Made by a program: the position numbers and the translations under genes. The notes under the pieces were generated by a model. The model ran no database searches. It saw nothing but the letters and a program-made list of their open reading frames with translations, and had not been told where the DNA came from. From the NCBI GenBank assembly GCA_040954595.2, contig CM082594.2, positions 7,006,001 to 7,070,000 on the forward strand: a stretch of DNA of 64,000 bases, in the 5' to 3' direction. The DNA comes from Balanoglossus misakiensis (lineage: Eukaryota > Hemichordata). Shown here piece after piece: positions 39,082 to 48,534 of this stretch (position 1 is the first letter of the stretch; each line of letters begins with the position of its first letter).

Positions 39082-42000
39082 GCCTATGAAAAACAAAGTC
39101 GACTTACGACAGTTGATGAAAAAGCAGCGTACCGAAGTCACGTCGACAAGGAAGAGGATTGAGTCGCCCTTAGCAAAATATCCTTTCGTTCTAAATTCAT
39201 GTCAGAGAATTTTATTTGTCGAATATATGGACCTGGGGAGTAGGGAGGCAAGTGCTTTTAACCGTATCTTGTTTTTAACGCACGCTGCCTTGGTCATGTG
39301 ATTTCAGCTAAGAAGGCAAGTACATGTATCAAGGACGTACTTTAATGAGCCACTTGTGAATCTCAGTGAATGTCAGTCCCTGTGGTCTGTGGTGACACAT
39401 ATCAGACAACCAGTTTCCTTAACAGGGAGACACATATAACAACATTGATCAGTTGGTCTGTGTCGTTTGCAACACGGTTGTGAAGAGTGAGCTGATTTGG
39501 CCAGCACATATCCAGGGGAAAAGACACAAAGAGGTAAGTTAGATGAGAAAAAATCATTCTTTATTATGACATGTGGAGAACATAGCTACAGCAACAGGCA
39601 CAGACCTAATAATTACAGAAAATTATTGTCAAAGTATGCAAACATATTTTGGCCTTGATATGCACAAAAGTGTCAAGGCACCGGATGAAAATGTGTTATA
39701 AAATACAAACCAGACTGCTCCCCAAATATGAAGAGCGCATCATAACAAAAATACATTCAGGCCAGCACGTACATGTACAGTACCCATCATGTGACCAACA
39801 AGAAATGCATTAACACTGACATTGACCTTATTTGTGTATTTCGATTTAGAATGTGGCTCAACTCAAAGCCAAGACCACACCTAATAGGACAGACACATTT
39901 GTCAAGCCGACAACACCACAAGTCATACCCGCCTCATCAGCATCTGCCAAGAGGAAAAGCGATGCTATTGACGATTCACAAACCTTAGCAAAAAAGCCCA
40001 AAGGTATGCTGAATTTCAGTGTGGTTTACATGTATTTACATGTGATTGCTGAATTATGATGAAAACACTTCACTATATTTTGCCTTGATTCAAATGATGT
40101 GATTCATTGACAGCGTTTTTGGACTTTTTTCAGATGACAACGTTCCAACAAATACAAAGTACAAAGGGTAAGGATTTTGTCTTGCTTGTTCTATCTGTCT
40201 GATGATGGGTGCGTGTATGTTTGTGTGAGAGCTTGGGTTCATGTACGTGTCTCTTTGGCATGGGTTTGTGTGCACATGACCAAACTATAATGGTGAAAGG
40301 GTTAATATGAAACACGGTTTAACCATCTGCAACTTTCGATTGCCAGCTTGCCCATTGACTTCTTCGATGATGACAGTGACTGTTCAGAAGACGAGGCAGA
40401 GGCTCCAATCCCTGTTGCTTCATCAACATCAAAATTACCAGCAGGTCAGTGAAACTACTAACCAGACAAGGAGTGATTGTGCAAAATTATGTAAATCAAT
40501 TGGCGTGAAGGTTGTAGAATATTAATATAAAATAAGTCATGCTGTATATGAATCAAGCACCCTTTTCAAGTGGTCCAGTTCAAGCTGGTTCAAACTGGTT
40601 TTGAACCTGGTCACCATGACACGGTAATGGGAAATAAAGTCAAATGTGTATCAAATTTAATTTTTGGTAATTCTCTTGGTTATATCCTGTATCAGTATTG
40701 ATGATATCTACGGTCTCTTCCTTGTCAGATTTCTTTGACAGTTCTGTGTCTTCTCAACCCACAACAGAGGAGAGTGCTTCAACGTCAGAAGACAAAGGAA
40801 CAACAAGGTAAGTTGTGATTAAAACTTGTAAAAAATGTTCTTGTGGATAAGTTTCCATTATTCTTCAAGACCATTATGAATAGCAACTTTACAAAAAAAT
40901 TGTCTATCCTGTCTTTTTCGATCACTCAGTGCTGATGCTGCAGCCAGTATGGCAGAAGCTCTTCCCGAGGGATTTTTTGATGACCCGATCATGGATGCAA
41001 AAGTAAGGTGGAGTTTTGAAGATATTTTAATACAGACAAGAAAGCACACACATGCACACTTCTGTAGCATGGAATTGACACACTGAGCTAATTTATCAGT
41101 GAAATGAGAGACACGTGTAAAGTGCTGCGTGTTGTTGTAAAGAAGATGCAAAAACAGTACCATTATATTATGCTTTTGTAGCAGTAGAGACACTACTCTA
41201 TTTAATCCTATATTTTGTGGCTCAGTTATTCTGGATGTTTACTTTCTTTAAGTGATTTATGCAAGGGAATATTCATGTGTTTGACAATATTTTTATTTCA
41301 GGTCCGGAAAGTTGAAGTGAAGGATCCCATGACTGAGGAATGGGAGAAGTTCAAGAAATCAATTGCAGAGGAAACAAACGTAAGTTCACATCGGTGGCAA
41401 TAATTAATCAGGAGGGTTCAAGTGTGATGTTTATCATTAAAGAGATGCAGTAGAAGTTTTGATGAAGCACTGTTCCATCCACAGGGGGGATATGTCCGCC
41501 TTTGTCAGAATTTTCGGGGGGATTCCACTCTGGCAAGGGGGGAATGTAATGTCTCCAACATGCGAGTGACATCATTCTAAGGGGCACTGATCCCCCCCCC
41601 CCCTTGACAAATTGCTAGTGGGTGCCAGAATGTCAATAGAGGGGGGGGGGCGATCCCAGGGCCCTGTCGTGATGAAACACTGTTAAAAAGACTGTTCTTG
41701 ACTCTGTTTGTGATTATATCTTTTCAGGTATCAGAAGCCATTCAGGAGGAAGAGGATGATGAAAGGCAGCGAGAAAGACAGATCGATGAAATTGATGAAC
41801 AAATGTAAGTTCCTTTAGTTTTCCTTCAGTGTTGAAATACCATAGAGGGGACTTGTTGGGGGGTACAGTCTATTCCATTAGCAGTGCCGTGTGTGTTGTT
41901 GTCCCCAAGTCTTGTGCATTTAGCCGTCTGGTGCTTTGTTATCCTCTCGTTAATTCCAAGACCTTGTTGACTGTCACACCCACCATTCCACCCGCTCACA

Positions 42001-42405
42001 ATGGGTGTTTTAGTCTAATACATTGTTTTCAATCTGGCTGCTGGAATGTAACACTGTGTTAGAGGGGTGAACAGATAATGGGAGTGGGGCAGTGGGACCG
42101 CATCAACTTTCAGTGGTAAATTGGTCGCGTATTTGGTTCAGTGCAAATATGTCTTGCTCAGTGTCTTGAAAACTCATCTCCCCCCCCCCCCTCTCTCTCT
42201 CCCCCTTCATCTTTCATCCCCCCCCCCCTCTGTCTGCAGACACTGCCTGCAGAAAGTCGAGAACTTGCGAGACAAAAAGGAGGAGATACGAACAAAGACG
42301 ACCGTCAAGTCTGGAACAGCCGACGAAGAAGACAGCAGCAGTGTGACCGAGGAGGCCGAATTTGAGGAGTTTCTCGACTGGCGGAGTAAAGGGGCGTGGC
42401 GATAA
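39074..42405 (+). CDS. ZNF830: zinc finger protein 830 (CCDC16/OMCG1), spliced
   Basis: Nuclear protein of the ZNF830/CCDC16 family, linked in vertebrates to genome stability, early embryo survival and splicing-related complexes. Coding exons by splice sites and phase: 39074-39247 (end uncertain), 39426-39533, 39850-40003, 40134-40167, 40347-40444, 40729-40807, 40930-41002, 41302-41379, 41728-41804, 42240-42405; 346 residues in this model (vertebrate protein about 370). Visible landmarks: a basic N-terminus with RKRIESP; a U1-like C2H2 finger C-x2-C-x12-H-x5-H at about residues 70-92; low-complexity S/T-rich middle; the family signature LPEGFFDDP at about 227-235; a C-terminal acidic coiled coil with ERQRERQIDEIDEQ-type heptads; and a final EFLDWRSKGAW. 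Exon 1 ends either at a GC donor (GAG|gcaagt, after 39247) or at a weak GT donor after 39187; both keep phase 0. Identity is secure; exon 1 length is not. Confidence 0.93.
41480..41655. repeat. G- and C-homopolymer cluster in ZNF830 intron 8
   Basis: Several runs of 6-13 G or C (for example C near 41592 and G near 41642) in opposite orientation lie within 180 bp of the intron between 41379 and 41728. The opposed runs could pair in RNA. It is also a likely source of assembly or length error. Confidence 0.6.
42181..42239 (+). promoter_or_regulatory. extended polypyrimidine tract before last ZNF830 exon
   Basis: About 50 bases of almost pure C and T end in TGTCTGCAG at the acceptor of the exon starting at 42240. 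It is unusually long and C-rich, and overlaps a short tandem CT repeat. Confidence 0.7.
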
Positions 42406-42522
42406 CACAGATGCTGTAGGACTGTGAAATTATAACACTCACTAGATGGTGAACATTGGGCGGGCTGATTTTGTATATTATCAATACTGTGGCTGCCTTT
42501 TCGCTGGACTGACTTTTTCATT

Positions 42523-42538
42523 GGGTGGGGGGTGGGGG
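42523..42538 (+). other. potential G-quadruplex in ZNF830 3' UTR
   Basis: GGG-T-GGGGGG-T-GGGGG lies 118 bases after the stop codon. The six-G run can be split, giving four runs and the G-quadruplex pattern on the sense strand. Confidence 0.45.
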
Positions 42539-42814
42539 TGCATTTTGCTCTCTTTAGTTTCATGTACAGCCATCTTGAGAGGAGTGAAGGGCAGAGTCAC
42601 CTCTTCTATTTACACCTAACGATAAAGGGTCCCATAGGTACCATTTCCATCATGCAAAATTAAGTACACTACAGACTTTTATTTAAAGCAACTTGCCCAT
42701 ATGGCATGCATTTGAGTGTGAATTTTTGTAAAATCTGCCAATCGGCCATTGTATATACTTACACTATTTTGAAGACAAAGAAACATGTCAGAAAGATAAA
42801 CTTAGAAAATGCTC

Positions 42815-42820
42815 ATTAAA
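42815..42820 (+). terminator. possible polyadenylation signal of ZNF830
   Basis: ATTAAA, the commonest variant hexamer, lies 410 bases after the stop codon with no better AATAAA before it. The cleavage site is not visible. Confidence 0.35.
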
Positions 42821-43234
42821 GATTGGAAGTTTCCGTATCCAAATATGGGTAACAGACTTTTGGCATCCGTTTGATTGCTGATGAATTGTCTAAACCGTGA
42901 TTTTTCTGCTGAATTTTAATGCAATTTAAGTTTTAAGTTCGGGCAAAAAGACTTAATTTTAATAACAGAAATCAAGCAACCGTTTGACCCAATGACACAG
43001 CCGAGATACTAGAGGAGCTTGGATCTGTTCAATGTGTGATGGAAGTCCACTTAGTTGATAGAAATTGTAAGTAGACTGAACAGGCCACTTTCATGACCCC
43101 TGAGTGACCTTACATCCTGATGTTTTTCTTTCAACTGAGGTTTTATTTTTTATCATTTTTATTGCGTTTTTCTATAAAATCTTGACAAAACCAGAGAGTT
43201 GAAATTTGACTTGTATTTTCACTTGCTGTTTTAG
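42821..43234. other. spacer after ZNF830
   Basis: No feature recognised in this AT-rich spacer. The 40 bases before 43235 end in a good pyrimidine tract and TTTTAG acceptor for the next entry. Confidence 0.4.
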
Positions 43235-43372
43235 GGCAATCTGTGGGGAAACAATGGAGCTGTCTTTGAATGGCTGCTGGATCAACAGAAAGAAAAGAGG
43301 TTCGGCCGTTGTCTGATTCTGGAAAACCTGAATGTATATCAAGAGAGACAAAGCAGTACAGCAAATTAGAAA
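43235..43372 (+). other. exon-like segment A
   Basis: Flanked by TTGCTGTTTTAG on the left and AAA|GTAAGT on the right. One frame is open for 44 codons to a TAG at 43367-43369 and includes FEWLLDQQKEKRFG. The start region is similar to segment C at 44550, including the preceding pyrimidine tract. It may be an exon of an unrecognised or non-coding transcript, or an alternative 3' exon of ZNF830. I know no family for the peptide. Confidence 0.25.
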
Positions 43373-43570
43373 GTAAGTTAATATCATAATAAAATGTTTA
43401 TAATAACACGACAGTATCTATGATTATTAACAGACAAAAATTCTTTATCCTTGGATGAGTTGTAGTGCACAAAATATTATTTACCAGATAGCATATAGAC
43501 TATTGTCAGTCTTTTTCGATAGTTGCTACTGTTGTAAAACTTACCCTGATTTTGTTTTTTTGCGTTACAG

Positions 43571-43640
43571 TGAGTGAAGTCCAGGTGAAGTCAACTCAAT
43601 GCTGGGACGATGGTTTATAGAATCCAAGAGTGTTGTTCAG
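43571..43640 (+). other. exon-like segment B, partly duplicated at 43729-43776
   Basis: TTACAG precedes it and GTAAGA follows it. About 45 bases of it (GTGAAGTCAACTCAATGCTG onward) recur at 43729-43776, again followed by GTAAAC. No long open frame. The doubled, splice-flanked block may be an exon duplication. Confidence 0.25.
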
Positions 43641-43780
43641 GTAAGACTGAATCAGTTTCAATCTTACACACACACACTGGCTCCCACATCCCTTTCTTTG
43701 TCTCACTTTCATTAACACAACTGTCAACGTGAAGTCAACTCAATGCTGGGACGATGGTTTATAGAGTGCTGTTCAGGTAA

Positions 43781-43802
43781 ACACACACACACACACACAC
43801 AC
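43781..43802. repeat. AC microsatellite
   Basis: Pure (AC)n of about 11 units directly after the duplicated segment B. Confidence 0.9.
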
Positions 43803-44445
43803 CTGTCTAAGTATAGAGTGAAGCCTGAAAAATTTCTAAGTGTTTTTAATGTCTAAGTATAGAGTGAAGCCTGAAAAATTTCTAAGTGTTTTTAATGTTT
43901 AATTTCCAAGTGTTTTTAATGTTTAAGTATAGAGTGCAGCCTGAAAAATTTCTAAGTGTTTTTAATATCCAAGTATAGAGTGAAGCCTGAAAAATTTCTA
44001 AGTGTTTTTAATGTCTAAGTATAGAGTGAAGCCTGAAAAATTTCTAAGTGTTTTTAATAAGTATAGAGTAAAGCCTGAAAAATTTCTAAGTGTTTTTAAT
44101 AAGTATTGAGTGAAGCCTGAAAATTTTCTAAGTGTTTTTAATGTTTAATTTCCAAGTGTTTTTAATGTTTAAGTATAGAGTGCAGCCTGAAAAATTTCTA
44201 AGTGTTTTTAATGTCCAAGTATAGAGTGAAGCCTGAAAAATTTCTAAGTGTTTTTAATGTCTAAGTATAGAGTGAAGCCTGAAAAATTTCTAAGTGTTTT
44301 TAATAAGTATAGAGTAAAGCCTGAAAAATTTCTAAGTGTTTTTAATAAGTATAGAGTGAAGCCTAAAAAATTTCTAAAAAATTTCTAAGTGTTTTTAATA
44401 AGTATAGAGTAAAGCCTGAAAAATTTCTAAGTGTTTTTTTTTTTT
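43803..44445. repeat. 46-bp minisatellite with 246-bp higher-order period
   Basis: Units of about 35-46 bp built on AAGTATAGAGTGAAGCCTG followed by AAAAATTTCTAAGTGTTTTTAAT are repeated over a dozen times. A variant block containing TTTAATTTCCAAGTG and GAGTGCAGCC occurs at 43901 and again at 44147, so a multi-unit block of 246 bp was itself duplicated. The array ends in a T run at about 44436-44447. Confidence 0.9.
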
Positions 44446-44549
44446 TTCAAAAAAGCATACACCAAGGATTGAAATTTATTGTATTTTATTTCATTTTCAT
44501 ATTTCATATTTCATATTGAAATTTAACTCGTATTCACTTGTCGTTTCAG

Positions 44550-44627
44550 GTCTATCTGTTGAATGGTTGATGACCAATCGAAAGAAGTGGAGTCCAGCCG
44601 GGATCTGAAAAGACAAGGCAAGTGTTA
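44550..44627 (+). other. exon-like segment C
   Basis: A TCGTTTCAG acceptor with pyrimidine tract precedes it, and a GC-type donor (AAG|GCAAGT) follows. Its first 45 bases and its upstream intron end resemble segment A at 43235, with a 20-base gap that shifts the frame. That points to a duplicated non-coding or decaying exon rather than conserved protein. Confidence 0.2.
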
Positions 44628-44646
44628 GAAAATGCAAGTTATGTAG

Positions 44647-44720
44647 GGGGCATACACAAGTTTCAAAAATTTTCTAAGTCAAACAAAACTTAGAAAATTT
44701 TAGAAACTTGTATATGCCCC
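44647..44720. repeat. foldback element, 74 bp
   Basis: GGGGCATACACAAGTTTC at the left pairs with GAAACTTGTATATGCCCC at the right. Inner arms AAATTTTCTAAGT / ACTTAGAAAATTT surround an 8-base loop. The inner arm resembles the core of the neighbouring minisatellite, suggesting common origin. Confidence 0.75.
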
Positions 44721-44862
44721 AACGTGGTGGTATAGACAAATTTCAAATTTTTAGCGTTTCTGACTTAGTTTTTTTTTTTTTGCTTTTTATATGCCATCCC
44801 TAGCCCCCACCCTAACCTCCCCATGAGTGTTCAGCAGACACTAATAAAACCCTACCATAACT

Positions 44863-45042
44863 CTTACTTCAGTTGAGCTAAGTTAAAAAATTTTTTTTTA
44901 CAAGTGCATTATGGGCATCATAATCTATGCAAGATCTTTTCAGATGCAAAACATTTTTGCATTTGAAAAGATGATGCATAGATTACGATGCCCGTAATGC
45001 ACTTGTAAAAAAAATTTTTTAACTTAGCTCAACCGAAGTAAG
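44863..45042. mobile_element. MITE-like foldback element, 180 bp
   Basis: Near-perfect inverted arms of roughly 80 bp begin CTTACTTCAGTTGAGCTAAG and end in the complement CTTAGCTCAACCGAAGTAAG. They meet near 44955 with almost no loop. No coding capacity and no obvious target-site duplication; the right end abuts an AC microsatellite. It has the form of a non-autonomous foldback DNA element; the superfamily is not clear. Confidence 0.75.
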
Positions 45043-45128
45043 ACACACACACACAATTACATTGCTTAGTTATTCCTCATATTAATGTTAAGTTATTCTC
45101 CTAATCAAATTTTATTTTCGTCCTTAGG

Positions 45129-45200
45129 TGCAGGGAAGTTGCCATGGACTCGGTTGTACACATCAATTAAGATTTAATGCGGTTTGGGAATCTATAAAGC
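45129..45200 (+). other. possible terminal exon after segment C
   Basis: TCGTCCTTAG followed by GTGCAGGGAAGTTGCC looks like an acceptor and exon start. The open frames are short and stop early. Included only because it lines up behind segments A to C. Confidence 0.15.
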
Positions 45201-45623
45201 CTACAATATTTCTAAGTTTTAAATCTCATGACCGACAAATTCACACATTCTAGACTACCTTTTATTTCTATTATCGTCAATTCATTACATTGTGATTGTA
45301 GTTAAGTAAGCTATGACTTATGAATTAAAATTATGAATTAAAATTACATTCGCAAGAGAGAGTTTATTTTTCTGAAGTTATCTCGCGCGAGTTTAGACTC
45401 TTTACAGGCTCTCTGTTGGCAAGTCCTAAATTACGGAACTCTGATCTGTTCTTATCTGCTACTTCAACTGGATCTTTTAAAACTTACTACAGTCAGGTAC
45501 TATTTTGTCCAAAATGCAAATTCATTGTATTATGCAAGTTGACCCTACTATCATTATGCACTTTGACCTTACTGTCATATTAATTTGACCTTACAATGTA
45601 CTGGTATTATGAGGAAAATAGAA
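45201..45623. other. AT-rich spacer
   Basis: No gene recognised. Contains short direct repeats (ATGAATTAAAATT twice near 45318-45345, and CCTTAC-TGTCATATTA-type words). Confidence 0.4.
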
Positions 45624-46089
45624 TCGGATTTGAATTTAAAAATGGCTAACTAATTACGATAAAATTAAAGTAGTGGTTTTCATGTAAAAAGAAAGTGAAC
45701 ACTCGGTTTTCTTTGTTTTTAAACTTTGAATTTCAAGGTTAGGAGTTGACATTACAATTTACCGGTATCATGAGGAAAATTTTAAGCTAATGCTATTTAG
45801 GAAGTAGATCAAAGTCTAACGCTTTTCATCATTTCCTGTTAACTGTATTAGAGACTAAAATCACTTAAGACATGTGCCTCGAAAATCAAATTTTAAGATT
45901 TAATCTGCTGACTGCAAAGTGAGTATCTCCACAGATTTAAATAAAAATTGAAGATTACTCAAAAAATTTGATTGAGTCAGCCAAATAAAATTGGATTTGA
46001 ATTTAAAAATGGTAGTGGTTATCATGTAAAAAGAAAGTGAACACTCGGTTTTCTTCTTTTTTTTTAAACTTTGAATTTAAAGGTTAGGT
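45624..46089. repeat. dispersed direct repeat, two copies
   Basis: A block of about 120 bp at 45624-45743 (GGATTTGAATTTAAAAATGG to TTTGAATTTCAAGGTTAGG) recurs at 45990-46089 with a 24-base deletion. Both contain GTAAAAAGAAAGTGAACACT. The spacing is about 366 bp. Confidence 0.8.
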
Positions 46090-46519
46090 GTTGCGCATAT
46101 TTTGCTAAATTTACATATTCTGCTTATTTGCATATTCTGCTTAATTTGCACTTGTGACCTAAACTTGGACAATTAAATTAATACTGTAAAATACAGGGTC
46201 ACTGTCTAATTTTATGCAACTTGCTAGATTATTTTTAGTATTGGCAATCACTAAAATTTGCATATTAAATGAATATTAGTGATATTTCTAGAATTACTGT
46301 AATAATTTGATGAAACTGACTTGAGCTAGTTTTTTTAAAGAAATCTCAATTATTTGTCTAAACGTGCTGATTTGCATTTTAATAGTTATTAAATAGGAAT
46401 ATTAATCTTAAATTTTTGACTTAATTTGATAAAATTTGCAATGTGATGGTAATTTGTTATACATCAAATTTCTGATTTTTTTACCACTATCAGTTTAGAT
46501 TAAAACTACATACATCTCC
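46090..46519. other. AT-rich spacer
   Basis: No gene recognised; very AT-rich with many short TTTGCATATT-like words. Confidence 0.4.
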
Positions 46520-46712
46520 AGGGATGGTCATATAAGATGACCACTCACTGTTACTTCATTTGGCTATCCAGACAACCTCGCAACAGCCACAGAGATCATT
46601 ACAACCTCTGGGGATGGTCCAATATAAGAGGACCATGCACCAAGACTGTTACTTCATGTGGCTATCCAGACAACCTCGCAACAGCCGCAGAGATCAGTAT
46701 TAATTCACTAAA
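46520..46712. repeat. 98-bp tandem duplication
   Basis: GGCTATCCAGACAACCTCGC followed by AACAGCC occurs at about 46562 and again at 46660, with GGGATGGTC(C)ATATAAGA upstream of each. A 70-codon open frame passes through both, but it is created by the repeat. Confidence 0.8.
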
Positions 46713-46749
46713 AAAATTGACAGGTGGGTCAAAGGTCAAACAGTTGTAA

Positions 46750-47047
46750 TTTTTCAACTTCTGTGAAAAGGGTATCATCTAAGCTATTTCTAACAAGACT
46801 GAACTTGGCAATGCCCACACACATCCAACACATTACACAGCACCACAATACGCATTTTCTCTACTGGATTTATTTTTTATTGATTGTTGTTCATTGTTAA
46901 GGGACAAAATTGCTCTCTGTTGACCTATTTTATGATGAAGATTTTTATGCCATTTGACTTTTTGGGTCAACATGAACATGACTGTCTGCCATCAATGCCT
47001 CTGACTGACTGAATCTTATTGAGTAATTGTAATGAGTGACGTCGTAC
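46750..47047. other. spacer
   Basis: No feature recognised. Confidence 0.35.
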
Positions 47048-47113
47048 CTTCACTGCTCCATTGAAGACCACATGTTCCGTCGGACTTGAGTGAAGTGTTG
47101 CATCCACAATTTT
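47048..47113 (-). other. single exon-like segment, 22 codons
   Basis: On the minus strand a TTCTGTACTTCAG acceptor is followed by 66 bases that are open in one frame (starting KIVDATLHSS) and then AAG|GTACGA. Both ends are in phase 0. I do not recognise the peptide and find no partner exons in phase, although a strong donor (GAG|GTAAGT) lies upstream on the same strand at 47440. It may be an exon of an unidentified gene downstream of ORC2, or chance. Confidence 0.25.
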
Positions 47114-47335
47114 CTGAAGTACAGAAAACAAAAGAAAATCAAGTTTCAGGCTGACAAATACATGTGCACCACTAAAATGACAGAAATAAATTCTCACAAG
47201 TGGCATTTGTTAATTGAAAGAGACATAAACAAGCTAAATTTGAACATCATGTAGACTGAAAGTTGGACAAAGGGTTTAGCCATTGGCACAGAATGACACC
47301 ATATCTCCAACCCCTACACACACAATGACTACATG

Positions 47336-47353
47336 CATGGAGGTACCTCCATG
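47336..47353. repeat. perfect 18-bp palindrome
   Basis: CATGGAGGTACCTCCATG is self-complementary. Short arms (ACATG / CATGT) continue on either side with a one-base offset. Confidence 0.6.
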
Positions 47354-48534
47354 CTACATGTGACAAAATGTTTCCAGAAATTCTGCCTGACTTGCAGACA
47401 AAATTCTGTTCAAAAGAACAGCAAAAAAACATGACTTACCTCAAATACAATGTATTAACATCTTCAGAGAACAAGTGTGGAAAATGGGAAGGAAAAATTG
47501 AGTTTTTCACTGGGAAAATCAGAGCAAACGTGGACATGGAAAAATGTGCTCGCAACCTCAAAAGATCTGACCTAAGATTATGCATAATCTGCTGTGCTTC
47601 TATTGATAAACAAATTTTGCCTGGACAGACTGACCATTCACAGTCTTCTGATAGGAAATTCTGCATATAGTGATTTGCATAAATTATCATGAATGCTAAT
47701 TGAGAGCCAGCAGACCAGCTGTGTTAATGCACAGGAGACAGCCAATCAGGGATCAGCATTTGTACTGAGAGCTCCTACCATTCCAATAATACAATAAAAT
47801 AAAACAATTTTTGGTCAAAATTCAATTTCTCTAGAACTGCATACCATGACGGTTGAATAAATGGTTATAGCAACCATTTATAATTTATTTTGTTCATATT
47901 TATACTGTGGTGTCACAGCAAGAGAATTCATAGAAAGATCTTTCCATTGATATGAATGTTCTTTGTGTAAAATTTTACTTTGACCAAGAAAGTTGTGATT
48001 AAAGATACATTATGAACCTCGAACCTCACAACTATATTAAATAACTCTTAATTCTCAAATGCAAACTTATCCAAATGAAGGACACTAATTTAAGGCATAT
48101 ATATACATAATTTGCTATTTTAGCGATGTCTGGTTTCTATGTTAATTTGACCATTACATCAGGCTTTGGATTGTAAAGATTCACTTGAGAGTATCCAATT
48201 ATACAAAGCTGATGGTCATATCACTTTACAAGTTACAGAGACAATCCAAAGATGTATTCACATCATAAGATGTGCATGCTGGCAGTGTCAAACGAAAAGG
48301 TTCAAAACTGTAAATGTTTTGTATTAATTACTACTTCCCACATGATATACACAGTACATGAGCAGTGTTACTGAATGTGGTGGGAGTGACCCTCTTGTTT
48401 TTAGACTTCGAGTCCGTTAAAGTTCATAGGAATAATTCCTCTTCCTGCGTCAATTCCCACTGGGTTCCACACAACACGGATCCTTTATACGCAGGACATT
48501 GGGAAAGTACTCCAAGTACAATGGTTATACAAGA
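47354..48534. other. spacer, 3' side of ORC2
   Basis: No gene is recognised apart from the isolated minus-strand donor at 47440. A minus-strand AATAAA lies at 47884-47889, about 650 bases past the ORC2 stop, and could be its polyadenylation signal, but nothing else supports it. Confidence 0.3.

Noticed and set aside
46537-46749. 70-codon frame with repeated tryptophan-rich segments
   Set aside because: Explained by the 98-bp tandem duplication.
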